Source: Pythium myriotylum
Taxonomy: Eukaryota > Oomycota > Peronosporomycetes > Pythiales > Pythiaceae
DNA length: 64,000 nucleotides
Direction: 5' to 3'
Assembly: GCA_023091665.1 (NCBI GenBank)
Contig: JALJCQ010000013.1
Coordinates: 1,054,001-1,118,000, forward strand
The notes beneath the pieces were generated by a model. That model saw nothing but the letters and a program-made list of their open reading frames with translations. It did not search any database and was not told the origin of the DNA. A program made the position numbers and the translations under genes. Below, piece after piece: positions 9,339-20,514 of the stretch (positions are counted from its first letter, which is position 1; every line of letters starts with the position of its first letter).

Positions 9339-12300
9339 ATGGACCCACAGGTCAAAGAGCTTAGCGTGCTGCTGCGCCACGTGCCGCGAATTGTCATCTC
9401 CCACTTCTTGCGCAAGCCTGAGCGGCTGCGAGAGCCCGAGTCGTTCCAATTCACAGCAGTGGTCGCATTATTTGACATCTCTGGGTTTTCCTCACTCGGC
9501 AGCAAGCTAAGCGATGACGAGCGCGATCAGATCAAGGCGATTAACAGCAGCAAAGTTGACAAGGCGGATGATGAGTTGTTGTCAAGTCAAGGAGGTTCCA
9601 CCACTGGCTTGCAACGAACTTCACTACCTCTTGGTCTCGGTGGGAACGGCGGCACGCCTCCGATTAGTGAGGTTCGGCCAGCCCTTTCACGAGGTTCCAC
9701 TGTGAGGTTCAACTCCCGCGAGCTCAATAAAGTGAACAGTCCCCCGAGTAGCAACAACAACGGTGCAGCCGTGGAGTTCATGGAGCGATCAGAGCCAGTG
9801 CCTCGAGATCTCATGCGGCAACGCAGACAGAGCGCCCAGGCATCCCCAACGGCGACATCTCTCGGCCAGCGCAACATGAGCTTCATCGGCCGCGCCAAAC
9901 CTGCTGCACCACAGGGGATCGCTGTCGAGACCCTCACGACGACGTTAAACAAGACGCTCGAACCAGTGATTGAAGTGATTCTTCAGCATGGTGGTGATAT
10001 CATTAAGTTTGCTGGTGATGCTCTCATCGTGATCTGGGAAACGGAGTCGTCGCAAGGTCTAGTGACGCCTCAAGGCTTGCTCGTTCACAGTGCACTTCGG
10101 TGCGCACTCGAGGCTTTACGTGTGCTACAAATGACATCACAGCGCAACGGATATACGTCAATTCTGGGAATGCACGTGGGAATCGGTGTGAGCAAAGTAA
10201 CTGGGAACCATGTTGGCGGTGTACTGGATCGATGGGAGTTCTATCTGAGTGGAGATGCAAATCGCCAGATGAGTGGTGCCGAACAAGACGCCGGCAAAGG
10301 CGAAGTTGTGCTATCCAAGGAAGCGTATGTTGAGCTCATGTCAGTTCAAGATAAAGTTGGTTCGCACATTGACGTGGATGAGACCTTGCGAGGCAACTTC
10401 TTGATCCACAATGTCTCCAAATCGACGCAATACCAGCCAAAGGCGCTCATGGTTCCGAAGGCGACACTCGAGCTGATACCATTCTTGCGAGGGTACGTTC
10501 CAGGCACGATTTCTTCGTACCTTCGAAAGGGGCTGTCGATTAATCCGTGCACCCGTAACATCACTGCTGTCTTCATCAAACTGGACGGAGTGGTCGAGAT
10601 CTCGACCGAGTCTGAGCAGCTGAAGTACATCCAAAAGTCCTTATGCCTCATTCAAGAGTCAGCGTACAAAGTTCAGGGAACATTGCGACAGTTTGTGATC
10701 GATGACAAAGGGGCCGTCGCCATCATTGCCATCGGTTTGCCGCCTTTCTATCACGAGAACAATCGTACGTGGGTGGTTGGACCTAATCTGCTCGGTGCTG
10801 CAGACTAACCGGACCTCTGCAGCTCTTCGTGGCGTGAAGCTTGCGAGCTATCTTCTTGATAAAGGTCTCCGGGGTTCAATAGGGTAAGCAAAGGCTCGCT
10901 TTGAACGGAATATGATGCTAGACTAACCAGGATATGATGACCAGGGTTACAACAGGGAACGCTTTCTGTGGCTCGGTCGGCAGCAACGCTAGAGCGGAGT
11001 ATGCAGTTGTCGGGGACGTGATTAATCTTGCCGCTCGTTTAATGTCTGCAGCGAGCGCTGGTGAGATCCTCTGTGATGAAATCACTCGTGACGAGTCGAA
11101 AGATTCCGTGCAATATGACAGCGCGCAAGAAATCCCTGTCAAGGGGAAAACCACGAAAGTGAAGGTCTTTAGAGTTCAGCGCCAGGCTCAAAGCAAGACC
11201 AAGCTTGATCCGACTGCTCTTCTTGATGCTGTCCATGGCCTTCCATATGGCTCCGAGTATCTCGTCGAATCTGTTCCTCTGTACGGGTCAGCTTCTCACC
11301 GGCCAGATCGAAGAGGCAATTCTCACCGTGTATTGATTATCACTGGAGAGAGCGGAACTGGCAAATCAATGCTGCTGCGCCATTTTCTCTATAATCATAC
11401 TCGCAGTTTCATGGGTAGCGGCGATCCTGTCGATACGGCCCTCGACTTTCACGCGTGGGCCAGCATTGTCAAGGAGATGTTGAGCCGAACAATCAAGACT
11501 CCTCGGCATCATATTAGCATCCACTCCAGTGATAACGATCGTATCCATGGTCCTTCAGATGTTGACATGTTAAACAACCAGTATGACGACCTTGACACGA
11601 TATTTGGTGGGTTGGCCAAAAGCAATGCGGGATCTGATGATGGATCAGCTAATTCGCGCACGTTCCCACTCAAAATGCTCCACCAGCAGCGACTCATGAC
11701 GATGGACGATGTTGAGTTGCGGTCACCAACTCCAGCCAACGTATCGAACAGCAATGGCCGGAGTTCGCCGAGTCCGCCTCGACTTCTAAGCAGCCTTACC
11801 AATTCGTACGAACGTATCCCAGTGATCGAGTATCTTATCTTGAAACAGCGAATATCGCGATCTATGGTGCCGATTTTGAACGACTTGGTGCCTTACGACC
11901 AACTATACCAAGGCTCCCTGGATGAACTTGAAAAAGGCGAAGAACGAACAAAGGCGCTCGAGTCCCTGATTTTCAGCATCGTGGAGGTCGTTAGTGCCAG
12001 CAAACCAATCTTGTTGATCTTCGACAATGCGCAGTGGATGGACGGACTTAGCTGGAGCTTGCTTCTGAAGATTCTAGATGAGCTACCAAACGTAAACGCT
12101 CTTATTGCGACTCGAACAATGCACCGCATGAAGCGCCAACCAATGTACGACCTAATCGAGCAACTGCCTTACGTCAAAAAGCAAGAAATGCGACGGTTCT
12201 CCTATCAGGTGACCTCGCTGTTCCTTTGCCAGCAGTACCACATCGCAATCATGGACACTCAGCTTCTTGACTTCGTGTTCGCGCGAACGGATGGCAACCC

Positions 12301-13834
12301 AGCTGAGCTAATCAAACTTATGGACTTCATGATCCACTCGCAGTTCATCACGATTGATCGACTGAGCGGCAGCATATCGATTCTGTCCGACCTTGACGAC
12401 TTGGACATGCAGGTACCACAGTACACTCGAGCCAAAGTTATGTCTTGCATCGACACACTCGACGGTCTGGCACAAATGGCACTGAAGGTCATTAGTATCC
12501 ACCCCGAACCTGTCGAAGAGCGCATGCTCAACGGGATACTCACTATGTTGCTTACATCAGCAGAACATGACGAGAGTGAAAATGAGTCCGGGTTAGCCAC
12601 GAACAAACTTAAACTGCCACGATCAAGCTCTGCGATGTCGATTCTTCATCAAGTTCGTGTCGGCCTTGCTGAGTGCGAGAAAGAGGCGATTGTGACACTC
12701 GACGATCAAAATAAGCTTATTTTCTTCAACTCAGAAGAAATGCGTCTAGTCGTCTACGACACGATGCTTCCGTCCCAACGCGAGATGATTCACTTGCTCT
12801 ACTGCCAGTGGTTCCGCGACATGACAAGACCGCATCGTAAAAGCTCCGTTTCGCTTACTCCTCCAAGTCCGACAAATGGCTCAACTCCAGGACCTTCTGT
12901 TGGCCCTCGCCCTTCTTTCGCAGGAGGCTCGACCACCCTGCTGGCAATAATCGACCCGAACTCCACGCTTAAAGCGCGCCTTCAGCAACAGTACGCGATG
13001 CTTGGTTTTCACTTGTCGCGATCAGGAAATGCCAAGCCTTCGCTGGAAGCATATCAGAAAGCCGCCGAGCTAGCACTAGAGAACAAGGACCTCAGCTTCG
13101 CGACAGACTGCATGCAATCCTCGTTCAAGATCCTGGAAGATGGGCCACGTGTGAACAAGCTGAATGATCTGGACTACATATTGTTGCGCAGTAAGATCGA
13201 GTTCTTGCGCGGTGCTATAGCGATTGAAAAGAGTGAGTGGGATGTGGCGATAATGCACATGTCGTACATCATTCGACTGTGCCAGCGAAAAGGCAGCGTA
13301 CTGCGGAGGTACTCGTCGTCGATTTACCGGAATGAAAGCGTTTTGGAGTCGACAAAAACGCTTGCTGCGAAAACGTCATCAGTGATAGCTTCGATCCGCC
13401 TAGGAACGACAACTGCAGCCGTGCCAGATTCGTCGCCCGTCCCTCAACTTCGACTTAATTTAAGCGAGTCCATTTGGTACATGGAGATGCAACAGCGCTG
13501 TCTTCCACAGTTGTTCAACTTCCAGCGGCTAATCCCCTCTGGATATCCCGCCTCGATATCTATGTTTTTGATGCGACGGACCGCAAGTGGCACCAATAAC
13601 TCTAATCCTCGACGATCAAGCCGCAACTTGTTTTTGAGGATGAGCTCAAATAACAACGTCAACCGCGTTCAACCAGAGGAGACTATACTTGCACTAAACC
13701 AGGTTCACTTTTACAAAAAGAAAGCGGAAGTTCTGATCAAGAAAATCAACATCTCCAGGAAGAAACAAGAAGAAATGAGCCGAGAAATCCAGAGACTTAC
13801 ACAAAAAAGCTTGAAGACAAACCAAAAGAGGTGA
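9339..13834 (+). CDS. Soluble adenylyl cyclase-like protein (ADCY10-type: two cyclase homology domains, NTPase, TPR-like tail)
   Basis: Three exons, 9339-10764, 10823-10883 and 10945-13834, give 1458 residues. The second intron must end at 10944 (gaccag) to keep phase; this yields the seamless domain LRGSIGVTTGNAFCGSVG. Cyclase domain 1 has ALFDISGF (Asp 46) and IIKFAGDALIVIW (Asp 227), matching the two metal-binding Asp motifs of sAC. Cyclase domain 2 has FVIDDKGAVAIIAIGLPPF and EYAVVGDVINLAARLM, like mammalian sAC C2, but has lost the first Asp motif. An STAND/AAA-type NTPase follows, with Walker A GESGTGKS (about 11347) and LLIFDNAQWMD as Walker B. Then comes a helical TPR-like region (LGFHLSRSGNAKPSLEAYQKA) and a basic coiled-coil end. 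sAC makes cAMP in response to bicarbonate or calcium, often in flagella. Oddity: about 130 extra low-complexity residues sit inside cyclase domain 1. Confidence 0.88.
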
Positions 13835-13990
13835 CATTGCGCGTCCTATGAGAAACAATGCGTACAAGCGAACCACAGTGAGCAGGTAGGAGCAACGCGC
13901 AATATATTCGTCATCTGCCGTAGTTCAACACGGACAACTCGTACAGAGTTGTACTCAAGGACGAACCTGATCGCGGATCAATGCTTGTTG

Positions 13991-16198
13991 CTATCCTTCC
14001 AGTTTGAGCATGTCCATAATGGCACCAATTTTGTGCTTGTAATCCATGTGACCCTTGATAATAGAAGATAGATTCACATTCTCTACCCCAGCAACCTCAA
14101 TTGCACCGATGCCTGCAGGATTCAAAGCCCAACCCTGATAGCGATACATGACAGCGAGCATCCAATCATTCTCACTGTATCCGTTGATCAGACGCCCGGC
14201 AACAACTCGCCGCGCATTTTTCCAATCCTGTGGAGCTGTAGGGACAGGTGTGCCCAGAAGTACAGCGTTCTCCACAATCCCACAACAATCGTCGAACTTT
14301 GCAAGCTTCGTGAGGCAAGACAGGATCAATCTAGCACCCATTCCGTAACCAACCAAAGTAACTGGTCGCAAGCCTTGCTCACGTCGACGTAACGTATCAG
14401 CGAGAATCTTACCCGAGGCGTCTGCACTGTTCATAATCAGCACCCAAACGTTGTCGATTATGTCTGCCGCCTTCAGCAGTGTGCGAGGCACAGCGACAGC
14501 AGCGAAGAGTGCCGCAAATGCTGTGAGAGAGATGATTTCGTTGTTGGCGTAACTCATGACTTGCTGCCGCGCAAAGGTTCGCATCGACTTGCCAAATTTG
14601 CGAAGTAGTTCATCTTCCCATGCGAGACAGTACTGATCGCCTTGTGCAAAACGGTCTTTCCAGCGCCACGAACGCATCAGTTCGAGACTAAGGTCACCGC
14701 CCTCTGTTGACGCAGTCGCTGCTTCTCTTGAGAGCGGTAGCATGGCTAATGGATCGATCGTATCTGAGCCTTCCGTTACCCGGTAAGTCTTTCGAAGGAT
14801 CGCGAAAAACTCATCTTCCCGGCCCTTGTACCGGTCTAATACTTGATCCACTTGATCGACTTTCTCGGGGTTGTGCTTGCGGTAAAACCCGCGAAGGTAT
14901 GCTCGACTGTCTCCCCACGAGCGACGGAAACTATTCACCGGTGGGTCATCTTCATCAAGCCACCCAGAGATACAAATGTAAACGTTCATCCCGTCGCCAG
15001 CTGAGACAAGATCAAAACTGAACTGCTGGACGCCTCGAGTCCGAGTCTCCGCTTTCATCCCCACAATTCCCGCACCAGCCGTTCCAAAAAGAACCGTAGT
15101 CGCTGTAACGCCTGATGCAGACAACATCGCTGTGCCAATCACAGCGCCGGTGCCACCAAGTGCAGTTAAGCTTGCCGCGAGGGCTGGCGCTGCAAGGCCA
15201 CCTGTGATCGCCAAGAGCACCCCACCAGTGACGGCTGCTGTGCCAATTGCTGCGTTGCGTTTCCAGTCCCAAATGCTTGGTTTGGCGGCAGTCTTGTCTG
15301 CGGGCATCGCTGTTGCTTCTGCATAGAGCGCACGGCCAATGGTAACTTCTTCAGTTGTGATCTCTGCCCAAGAAAGCTCCATCGTATCGACTAAATGCCG
15401 CACCAGCGTTCGAGTTCTCGCATCGTAGCCTGCTGAGCGGACAGTAAACCATAAGAGCTTCTTCACAATGTCTGTCTGAAATGCCAAAACGGCTTCTTTG
15501 GAGACACCGGGGGACCGTGGCGTCGACCTTTCGACAGCCGATTCATCGTTATTATCTTCCGGTTTCTTGGACTTCTTGCCGAACTTCGCGAGCGTCTTGT
15601 CCGTGAATCTCTTCATCTTCGACGCCGCCGTGTCGTCCACTTGACTAGCCGGCATGACCAGTTCACAGAACGGTGCTGGATCCAGCTTGTCGAGCACGAG
15701 CGACGCGCGCGGTATGCCGCGCTTGGGCGAGGCCGTGGTCAGTGCGAAATCCGCCAGCGCTTCCTGGTGGGCCGTGAGCATGGGCAACAGCGCGTCCACC
15801 TGCGACGAGGGCAGCCCGAGGAAGCCTTCGACCACGAGCTTCAAGTAGGCCTTGGACCACTCGAGATCGGGCGAGCCGTCGTTGATGCGAGGCAGCAGAC
15901 AGGCGCAGAGCCCCGCGAAGCTGCGCTTCTGCGACGCCGTGAGCTTGTCGGCCATGCCGTAGGCCTTGGCGTCCTCCTCGTCGATGCTCGGGTGCAGCGG
16001 CGGCTGCGACGGCGGCGGTGGTTGCTCGTCGGCTTGGTTGCTCGGCGGACTCGCGCTCTTGCTGCGCAGCAGCGGCGGCTTCGCGGACGTGGACGCGGCC
16101 GTCGAGCCGCGCGGCGAGTGCGCGTCGTCGTTGATGCTGCCGCTGCTCGTGGGCGACGCCGACGGCGCCGACGGCACGCGCGCGAAGAGCCTGTTCAT
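13991..16198 (-). CDS. TMCO4/DUF726-family alpha/beta-hydrolase-fold membrane protein
   Basis: This is a single exon of 735 residues. The N-terminus is Ser/Pro-rich and disordered. A central Gly/Ala-rich hydrophobic block (AAVTGGVLLAITGGLAAPAL and following) forms about three predicted membrane segments, the hallmark of DUF726 proteins such as human TMCO4 and yeast YFL034W. After it comes the hydrolase-like half: MNVYICISGWLDEDD, the W-G-D-S-R-A-Y segment, and RPVTLVGYGMGARLI at about residues 613-627. In the family the nucleophile elbow is commonly written G-x-S-x-G, but here it reads G-Y-G-M-G, so the catalytic Ser looks replaced by Gly. Function is unknown even in animals. It is divergent from the BART-domain gene (220 bp between starts). 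Confidence 0.8.
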   Translation of the reverse strand: MNRLFARVPSAPSASPTSSGSINDDAHSPRGSTAASTSAKPPLLRSKSASPPSNQADEQPPPPSQPPLHPSIDEEDAKAYGMADKLTASQKRSFAGLCACLLPRINDGSPDLEWSKAYLKLVVEGFLGLPSSQVDALLPMLTAHQEALADFALTTASPKRGIPRASLVLDKLDPAPFCELVMPASQVDDTAASKMKRFTDKTLAKFGKKSKKPEDNNDESAVERSTPRSPGVSKEAVLAFQTDIVKKLLWFTVRSAGYDARTRTLVRHLVDTMELSWAEITTEEVTIGRALYAEATAMPADKTAAKPSIWDWKRNAAIGTAAVTGGVLLAITGGLAAPALAASLTALGGTGAVIGTAMLSASGVTATTVLFGTAGAGIVGMKAETRTRGVQQFSFDLVSAGDGMNVYICISGWLDEDDPPVNSFRRSWGDSRAYLRGFYRKHNPEKVDQVDQVLDRYKGREDEFFAILRKTYRVTEGSDTIDPLAMLPLSREAATASTEGGDLSLELMRSWRWKDRFAQGDQYCLAWEDELLRKFGKSMRTFARQQVMSYANNEIISLTAFAALFAAVAVPRTLLKAADIIDNVWVLIMNSADASGKILADTLRRREQGLRPVTLVGYGMGARLILSCLTKLAKFDDCCGIVENAVLLGTPVPTAPQDWKNARRVVAGRLINGYSENDWMLAVMYRYQGWALNPAGIGAIEVAGVENVNLSSIIKGHMDYKHKIGAIMDMLKLEG

Positions 16199-16418
16199 CG
16201 CTCGGTCTCGCCTCTCTCTCTCTCTCTGGTTCGACGTCCGAGAATGACGAGTGTAACCTCACGGAAACTCGAGTGTAACCGGGAGTAGTTACCATCATTC
16301 TGGAGGAAGTGGAAGCTACAGAGTGACGGTCAATGTACCCGGGTTTAAGAGAGAACATTGCCGGACGCCTCTTCACATCCATTGTGGGTATGGACAAAAT
16401 GGACTCGAGGGAGTGATC

Positions 16419-18728
16419 ATGGGCGAGAAAGACTTCCTCGTGGACGCCGTGGCGCAGTATTTGCAGACAAACGCGTGGCAAGACGCGATCGCGCAGTTCT
16501 TTGCGGCTCACTACGCGAAATTCCCGTCGGAATCGGCCGACGAGAAGCTGAGCAAGGGCGTCGGGTACACGCTCGAGCAGTTCGACGTCTTCACGCAATT
16601 TCGAGACCTCATGGAACGGCTACTGGAGGCCATGATCGCAGAGATGGGGTGCAGCGGGGAAGATCTGGTGGAGATCCTGCAAGAGAGCATCCGCAATGGA
16701 CCCACGGGCGAACGACGCTTCCTCATCAAGACGCTGCTGTCGTTCGAAGACTATGCCGACTTCCACGCGCGCATCACCGAGTACGCTTCGCAACTGCAGC
16801 AGCAGCAGTCCGAGGGAAACGCAGACTTGAGTGAGTGGCAAATGCAGTTGGCGGTTGCCCAGTCACTTCTGGATGCAGATGTAAGGGTCGCAATGTAGAT
16901 GTTCGTAGGATCGAACTTGTTGATTGTAGTTGTGTTGCAGGCACAAGGGTTGCTAGACGAGACGGAGCAGAGTTTCCTGCCGTGGGCTGAAGCGCTTGTT
17001 GGAATGAGCCAATCGAATCGGATAAACGATGACCAACAACAGATTGACGAAAGCAAGGCTGATGAAACTGAAGGTTGGTCGAGGTCAAAACAGAGTTCAC
17101 GTACCCATATTAACCATCACAAGTACTCTGGAAGAAGGAGCTGATATGACAACTCAAGGCAACGATCGGTTGAAAGAGTTAGAGTGCACATTGATTAGAG
17201 AGGTCCGTCATTGTTCGCACACTAGACCACGCGTAGCTCTGAATCTTAGATTATCTTTACGACAATGTAGCGCCTCAAAGTCGACTTGCTGATCGCTCAG
17301 CGTATTGCTGAAGCAAACGCGGCGCTGAAGAAAGACATGCTTCACCTTTCTGTCTTGGAAGTTGAACAGAGTGAGGAACAAGAAGCGAAGTCAGCGGAAC
17401 AGGACCTCGATTCGCTCTTCAGCCAGATCGAAACAATTCGAGACCGTCTCAAAGTTGTCAAATCCAACTGTTTTGACTTCAAAAATGTCACCCACGAGGC
17501 AATGGATCAATTGTAAGCCTGCGTGAATGTGAATGGACAACTGCAAGAGTTACTAACATGCAGGATATTCAAGGTATCTTTTTCTGAAAGAGAAAATCCA
17601 CTACCAACAAGACCTTGTGGCTCAAGAGAAAGAGATCTCGGATTACGTGTTCTCGTTAATCCCGCAGAGTGACGCACCATTGATCCCCCTTCTCTTAGAG
17701 TGGCTTTTGCTCGAGTCAGAAGGATTGCGTGTTCAGCGCCAGATACAAGATGAGCTCGGCCAGCCAACATCCTCAAACTACGATGAACTAGCTACCGAGG
17801 AAGGGTTTTGGACCCAGTCATGGGACGAAAATGCTCAAGCATTCTTCTATTTCCACTCGATCTCTGGTGAGAGTGTATGGGAGCCCCCGATTGTCGGATT
17901 CTACGATGCCAATCAGGAGTATCACACACGAGAAAGTATTGTTGGGAACGAGTACACAGCTCAAGACCAGCAAGGGTATTCGGAACAAGGAGAGATTTTG
18001 TTAGGTCTGAGTGAGGCAACGACAGTTTTGGAGGAGCAACTTCGAGATTCTTCTATCCAAGATCCTCGGGATATGGTAAGATCTGGAAGAATTTTCACTA
18101 GGTACCACTAGACTACTGACAGCCATGACTGTAGCTCGAGATGGAGCAAGTTCTGGAGAAGATCTCACGCGAACACGACGAAGAGAGAAAAAGACTAGAA
18201 CTTGTTTTTGAACTCGAAAAAGCTCGGCAAAAAGAAGAGTTACGTCGGCGGAAAGAGAAGAAACGGCATGAAAGACACTTGAAGAAGAAGAAGAAGGGAC
18301 GAGAAGAGCAACATGATGAGATCATGGCAGATGGCGACGAGAATGCTGATGAGAGCAAGGAATCTGAGATAACTATGACCTTCGATGCTTCGAAGATCAT
18401 TGAGCGTCCGATAGTAGTCGAGAAAACTGAATTGAAAAACATCGGCAAGAATGAAGAAAAATTGGGTAGTCAAGAAGTAGGAAGGGCACGTCTTGATCTC
18501 GCTCATCTTCTCAGCGAAGCGCATGCAAAACGACAGCTTGAGAAGAATGGTCTCACCGTTCCATTAGCTCCTTCTGCTCAAGCTCTGCTTAACCCAACAA
18601 GTCTACGTTTTCTGACTGAAGCACTCGCCAAGAAGAATCCGGAAAGTTGGTTAGAGGAAGGCCCGCAAGTTCTTCGACCCGCAGCGCCTACCTATGAGCT
18701 CTTGCTGGAGGAAGCGGACGAGAAATAG
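16419..18728 (+). CDS. BART-domain plus WW-domain coiled-coil protein (CFAP36-like N-terminus)
   Basis: Six exons: 16419-16880, 16941-17083, 17124-17202, 17271-17512, 17574-18075, 18135-18728; about 673 residues. The second-third exon junction (40-bp intron, donor gag/gtcaaa) is the least certain; the others have good sites and phase. Residues 1-~120 (DFLVDAVAQYLQTNAWQDAI ... LLSFEDYADFHARI) match the BART domain of ARL2/ARL3-binding proteins and CFAP36/CCDC104. A coiled coil follows, then a WW domain (FWTQSWDENAQAFFYF, with SGESVWEPP) around residue 390. A Lys/Glu-rich coiled coil (REHDEERKRLELVFELEKAR) follows. BART proteins bind ARL2/3 GTPases in ciliary cargo transport; WW domains bind proline motifs. 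The alternative is two adjacent genes, but the phases join throughout. Confidence 0.68.
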
Positions 18729-18730
18729 AC

Positions 18731-19558
18731 CTAGTGAAAGTCGTTGAGAGACTTCCTCTTACGCCGCTGCTGCTTCATATGCTTCGCCTTTGTTTGTTGT
18801 TTGAGCTCTCGGAGTTTCGCTAACTTCGCCGAATACTCGACTTGAGCAATCTCATTGAGGTATATGTGCAAGTCTTTCCTGGTAGCTTCGTCACGATTAG
18901 GGTCACCGTCATCGTCCTCCGTAGCCTCTCTTTGATATACGCTGTCCAAGGCGTTTTTTCGCTTCTACAAATCGACCTAGAGTTTCGGTATGTCCCTTTG
19001 TTTATCCATCAAGATCCTTACCGAGTTACAGTCTAGTACGCGACCTCCGTACTGCACTAACAACTTTGCAACGCTGATTGACTTGACGTAATGCATTGGC
19101 GAGCAACCAAACTTATCCCGCGCCAACGCATCAGCGCCGTTGCTCAGCAGTTGGAACACGATTGAGCGATGGTTGTTGGTGACTGCGAGATGGAGTGGCG
19201 TCAAACCGCCCTACAATCACCCTAGAGTCAGTGCTCATGGTCCAACAGTCGCCAGAAATGGTCACACCAGCATCGTGCGAAGCATCAGGTTGACATCTGC
19301 GTCGTCAAGAAGCATTTTGACAACTTCTTTGTGTCCTTCAGCACATGCGTGATGGAGTATCCCACGCCCAGAACCTGGATCTCTCGCGTTGACACTGAGC
19401 TTTGGGTTCGATTGAAGCCACAGCCGTAGCCCCGAAGCATCGCCGTCCATCGCAAGATCGAACGCCGTAGCTTCTGCGGCGTCGTGGCATATCTCGTCGC
19501 TATCTTCGTGGGTCTGGAGCTCAATGAGATCATCTAGCAAATCTAAGTAGCTCGCCAT
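18731..19558 (-). CDS. Small ankyrin-repeat protein
   Basis: Minus-strand exons are 19558-19268, 19210-19022 and 18964-18731, with phase-0 junctions, giving 237 residues. An in-frame upstream Met at 19591 is possible. Ankyrin units are visible: GRGILHHACAEGHKEVVKML, then GGLTPLHLAVTNNHRSIVFQ, then a weaker GCSPMHYVKSISVAKLLVQY. The C-terminus is a basic coiled coil (LRELKQQTKAKHMKQQ, then RRKRKSL). Ankyrin repeats bind protein partners, so no specific function can be given. Oddity: the stop codon is separated from that of the convergent BART/WW gene by only two bases, so the two mature transcripts almost certainly overlap. Confidence 0.75.
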
Positions 19559-19721
19559 ACCTCGAGCTGGGCCGATCCTTGAGCCCAGCAACTCACAACC
19601 TCATTGGGTGATCCTTCGCTGACATGGCTACACTTCCACTAAGTGCGTCCAAGCCCTACCACTACGTTCGCATCAAAAGTCAACCAGGATCCCTTAAGTA
19701 AACCACTTTGGACTTTTCGAG

Positions 19722-20177
19722 ATGTTGGCCCGAATGGTGCTCGGGTGGCGCCAGGCCGCGCGACTCGGTGCCTGCACGCGCGGCCCACGCGAGTCTGTTG
19801 CGCGCGTCTTTTCCACGTCACAAAATGCGGACGCAGCGCAATGGGATGACTTCAACAACGTCGTCAAGGTGCGTCGTTTCTGACAAGTGAGACCGTCGAC
19901 AAGTCTCACATACCGGCTCGTCGCCCAGGAACTGGGCCGCATCGCGAGAGAAGAAGGCATCCACGGCGCACTGCCGGACACAAAACTGCTCAAAGAGCTT
20001 GGACACAAAGAGCTCGTGCTCGCGATCCGCAAAAAGCACGGCGGGTTCGTGTCAGTGGCCTCCAAGATCGGCCTGCGCGTGGAAAAAGAAGATTTGGACA
20101 TCCAGAAGAAGATCACCGCGCGAGCAAACCGACGGAAGAAGCGTGAGATGCGTGTCGCTAAGCACGACTTCTACTGA
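19722..20177 (+). CDS. Small protein with likely mitochondrial targeting peptide, unknown function
   Basis: Two exons, 19722-19868 and 19929-20177 (60-bp intron gtgcgt...gcccag), give 131 residues; only this acceptor keeps phase. The N-terminus MLARMVLGWRQAARLGACTR and the following Arg/Ser-rich stretch with RVFSTS is a classical Arg-rich amphipathic mitochondrial presequence with a likely cleavage near VFSTS. The mature part is helical and basic and contains KELVLAIRKKHGGFVSVASK, a K-x-G-G-F-x-x-V-A pattern resembling short helical repeats seen in some organellar nucleic-acid-binding proteins. It ends in a very basic tail (TARANRRKKREMRVAK). A role in mitochondrial translation or RNA handling is a guess. 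It is divergent from the ankyrin gene. Confidence 0.66.
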
Positions 20178-20514
20178 GATAGCACCCGTTGGAAGTACAT
20201 GTACTCTTGATCGTGATTGCCATGAGACTCCAGTGGAGAAACCAGCTTGATTCTTACGACTTGATGAGTCTGAGCGAAGGTATGTCGCTGCAAAGGAGGA
20301 CAAGATTAGCGCAAACCAAGTCAAGCCTGCTGGAAAAGCTATCCATCATAATATAAAAGTGTTTGTAATGTGCCAGACGATGTTACATAGAGTATTGGTC
20401 GAACGTGGCGCTGTCACCACTTAATCCAGACTCCTCTCAACCATACCTTTTTCTACGTCACGACTTCCCATTGAAACTCGAAAGTGAAATCCATCCCTAA
20501 ATCACCTCCAGTTG
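20178..20514. other. Intergenic region between convergent genes
   Basis: No gene or motif recognised. It presumably holds the 3' UTRs of the mitochondrial-type gene and the membrane-protein gene. There is an AT-rich stretch around 20340-20370. Confidence 0.4.

Noticed and set aside
10934..10960. Start of a separate gene at ATG 10934
   Set aside because: The Met lies inside an intron end; splicing at 10944 joins the two cyclase halves seamlessly.
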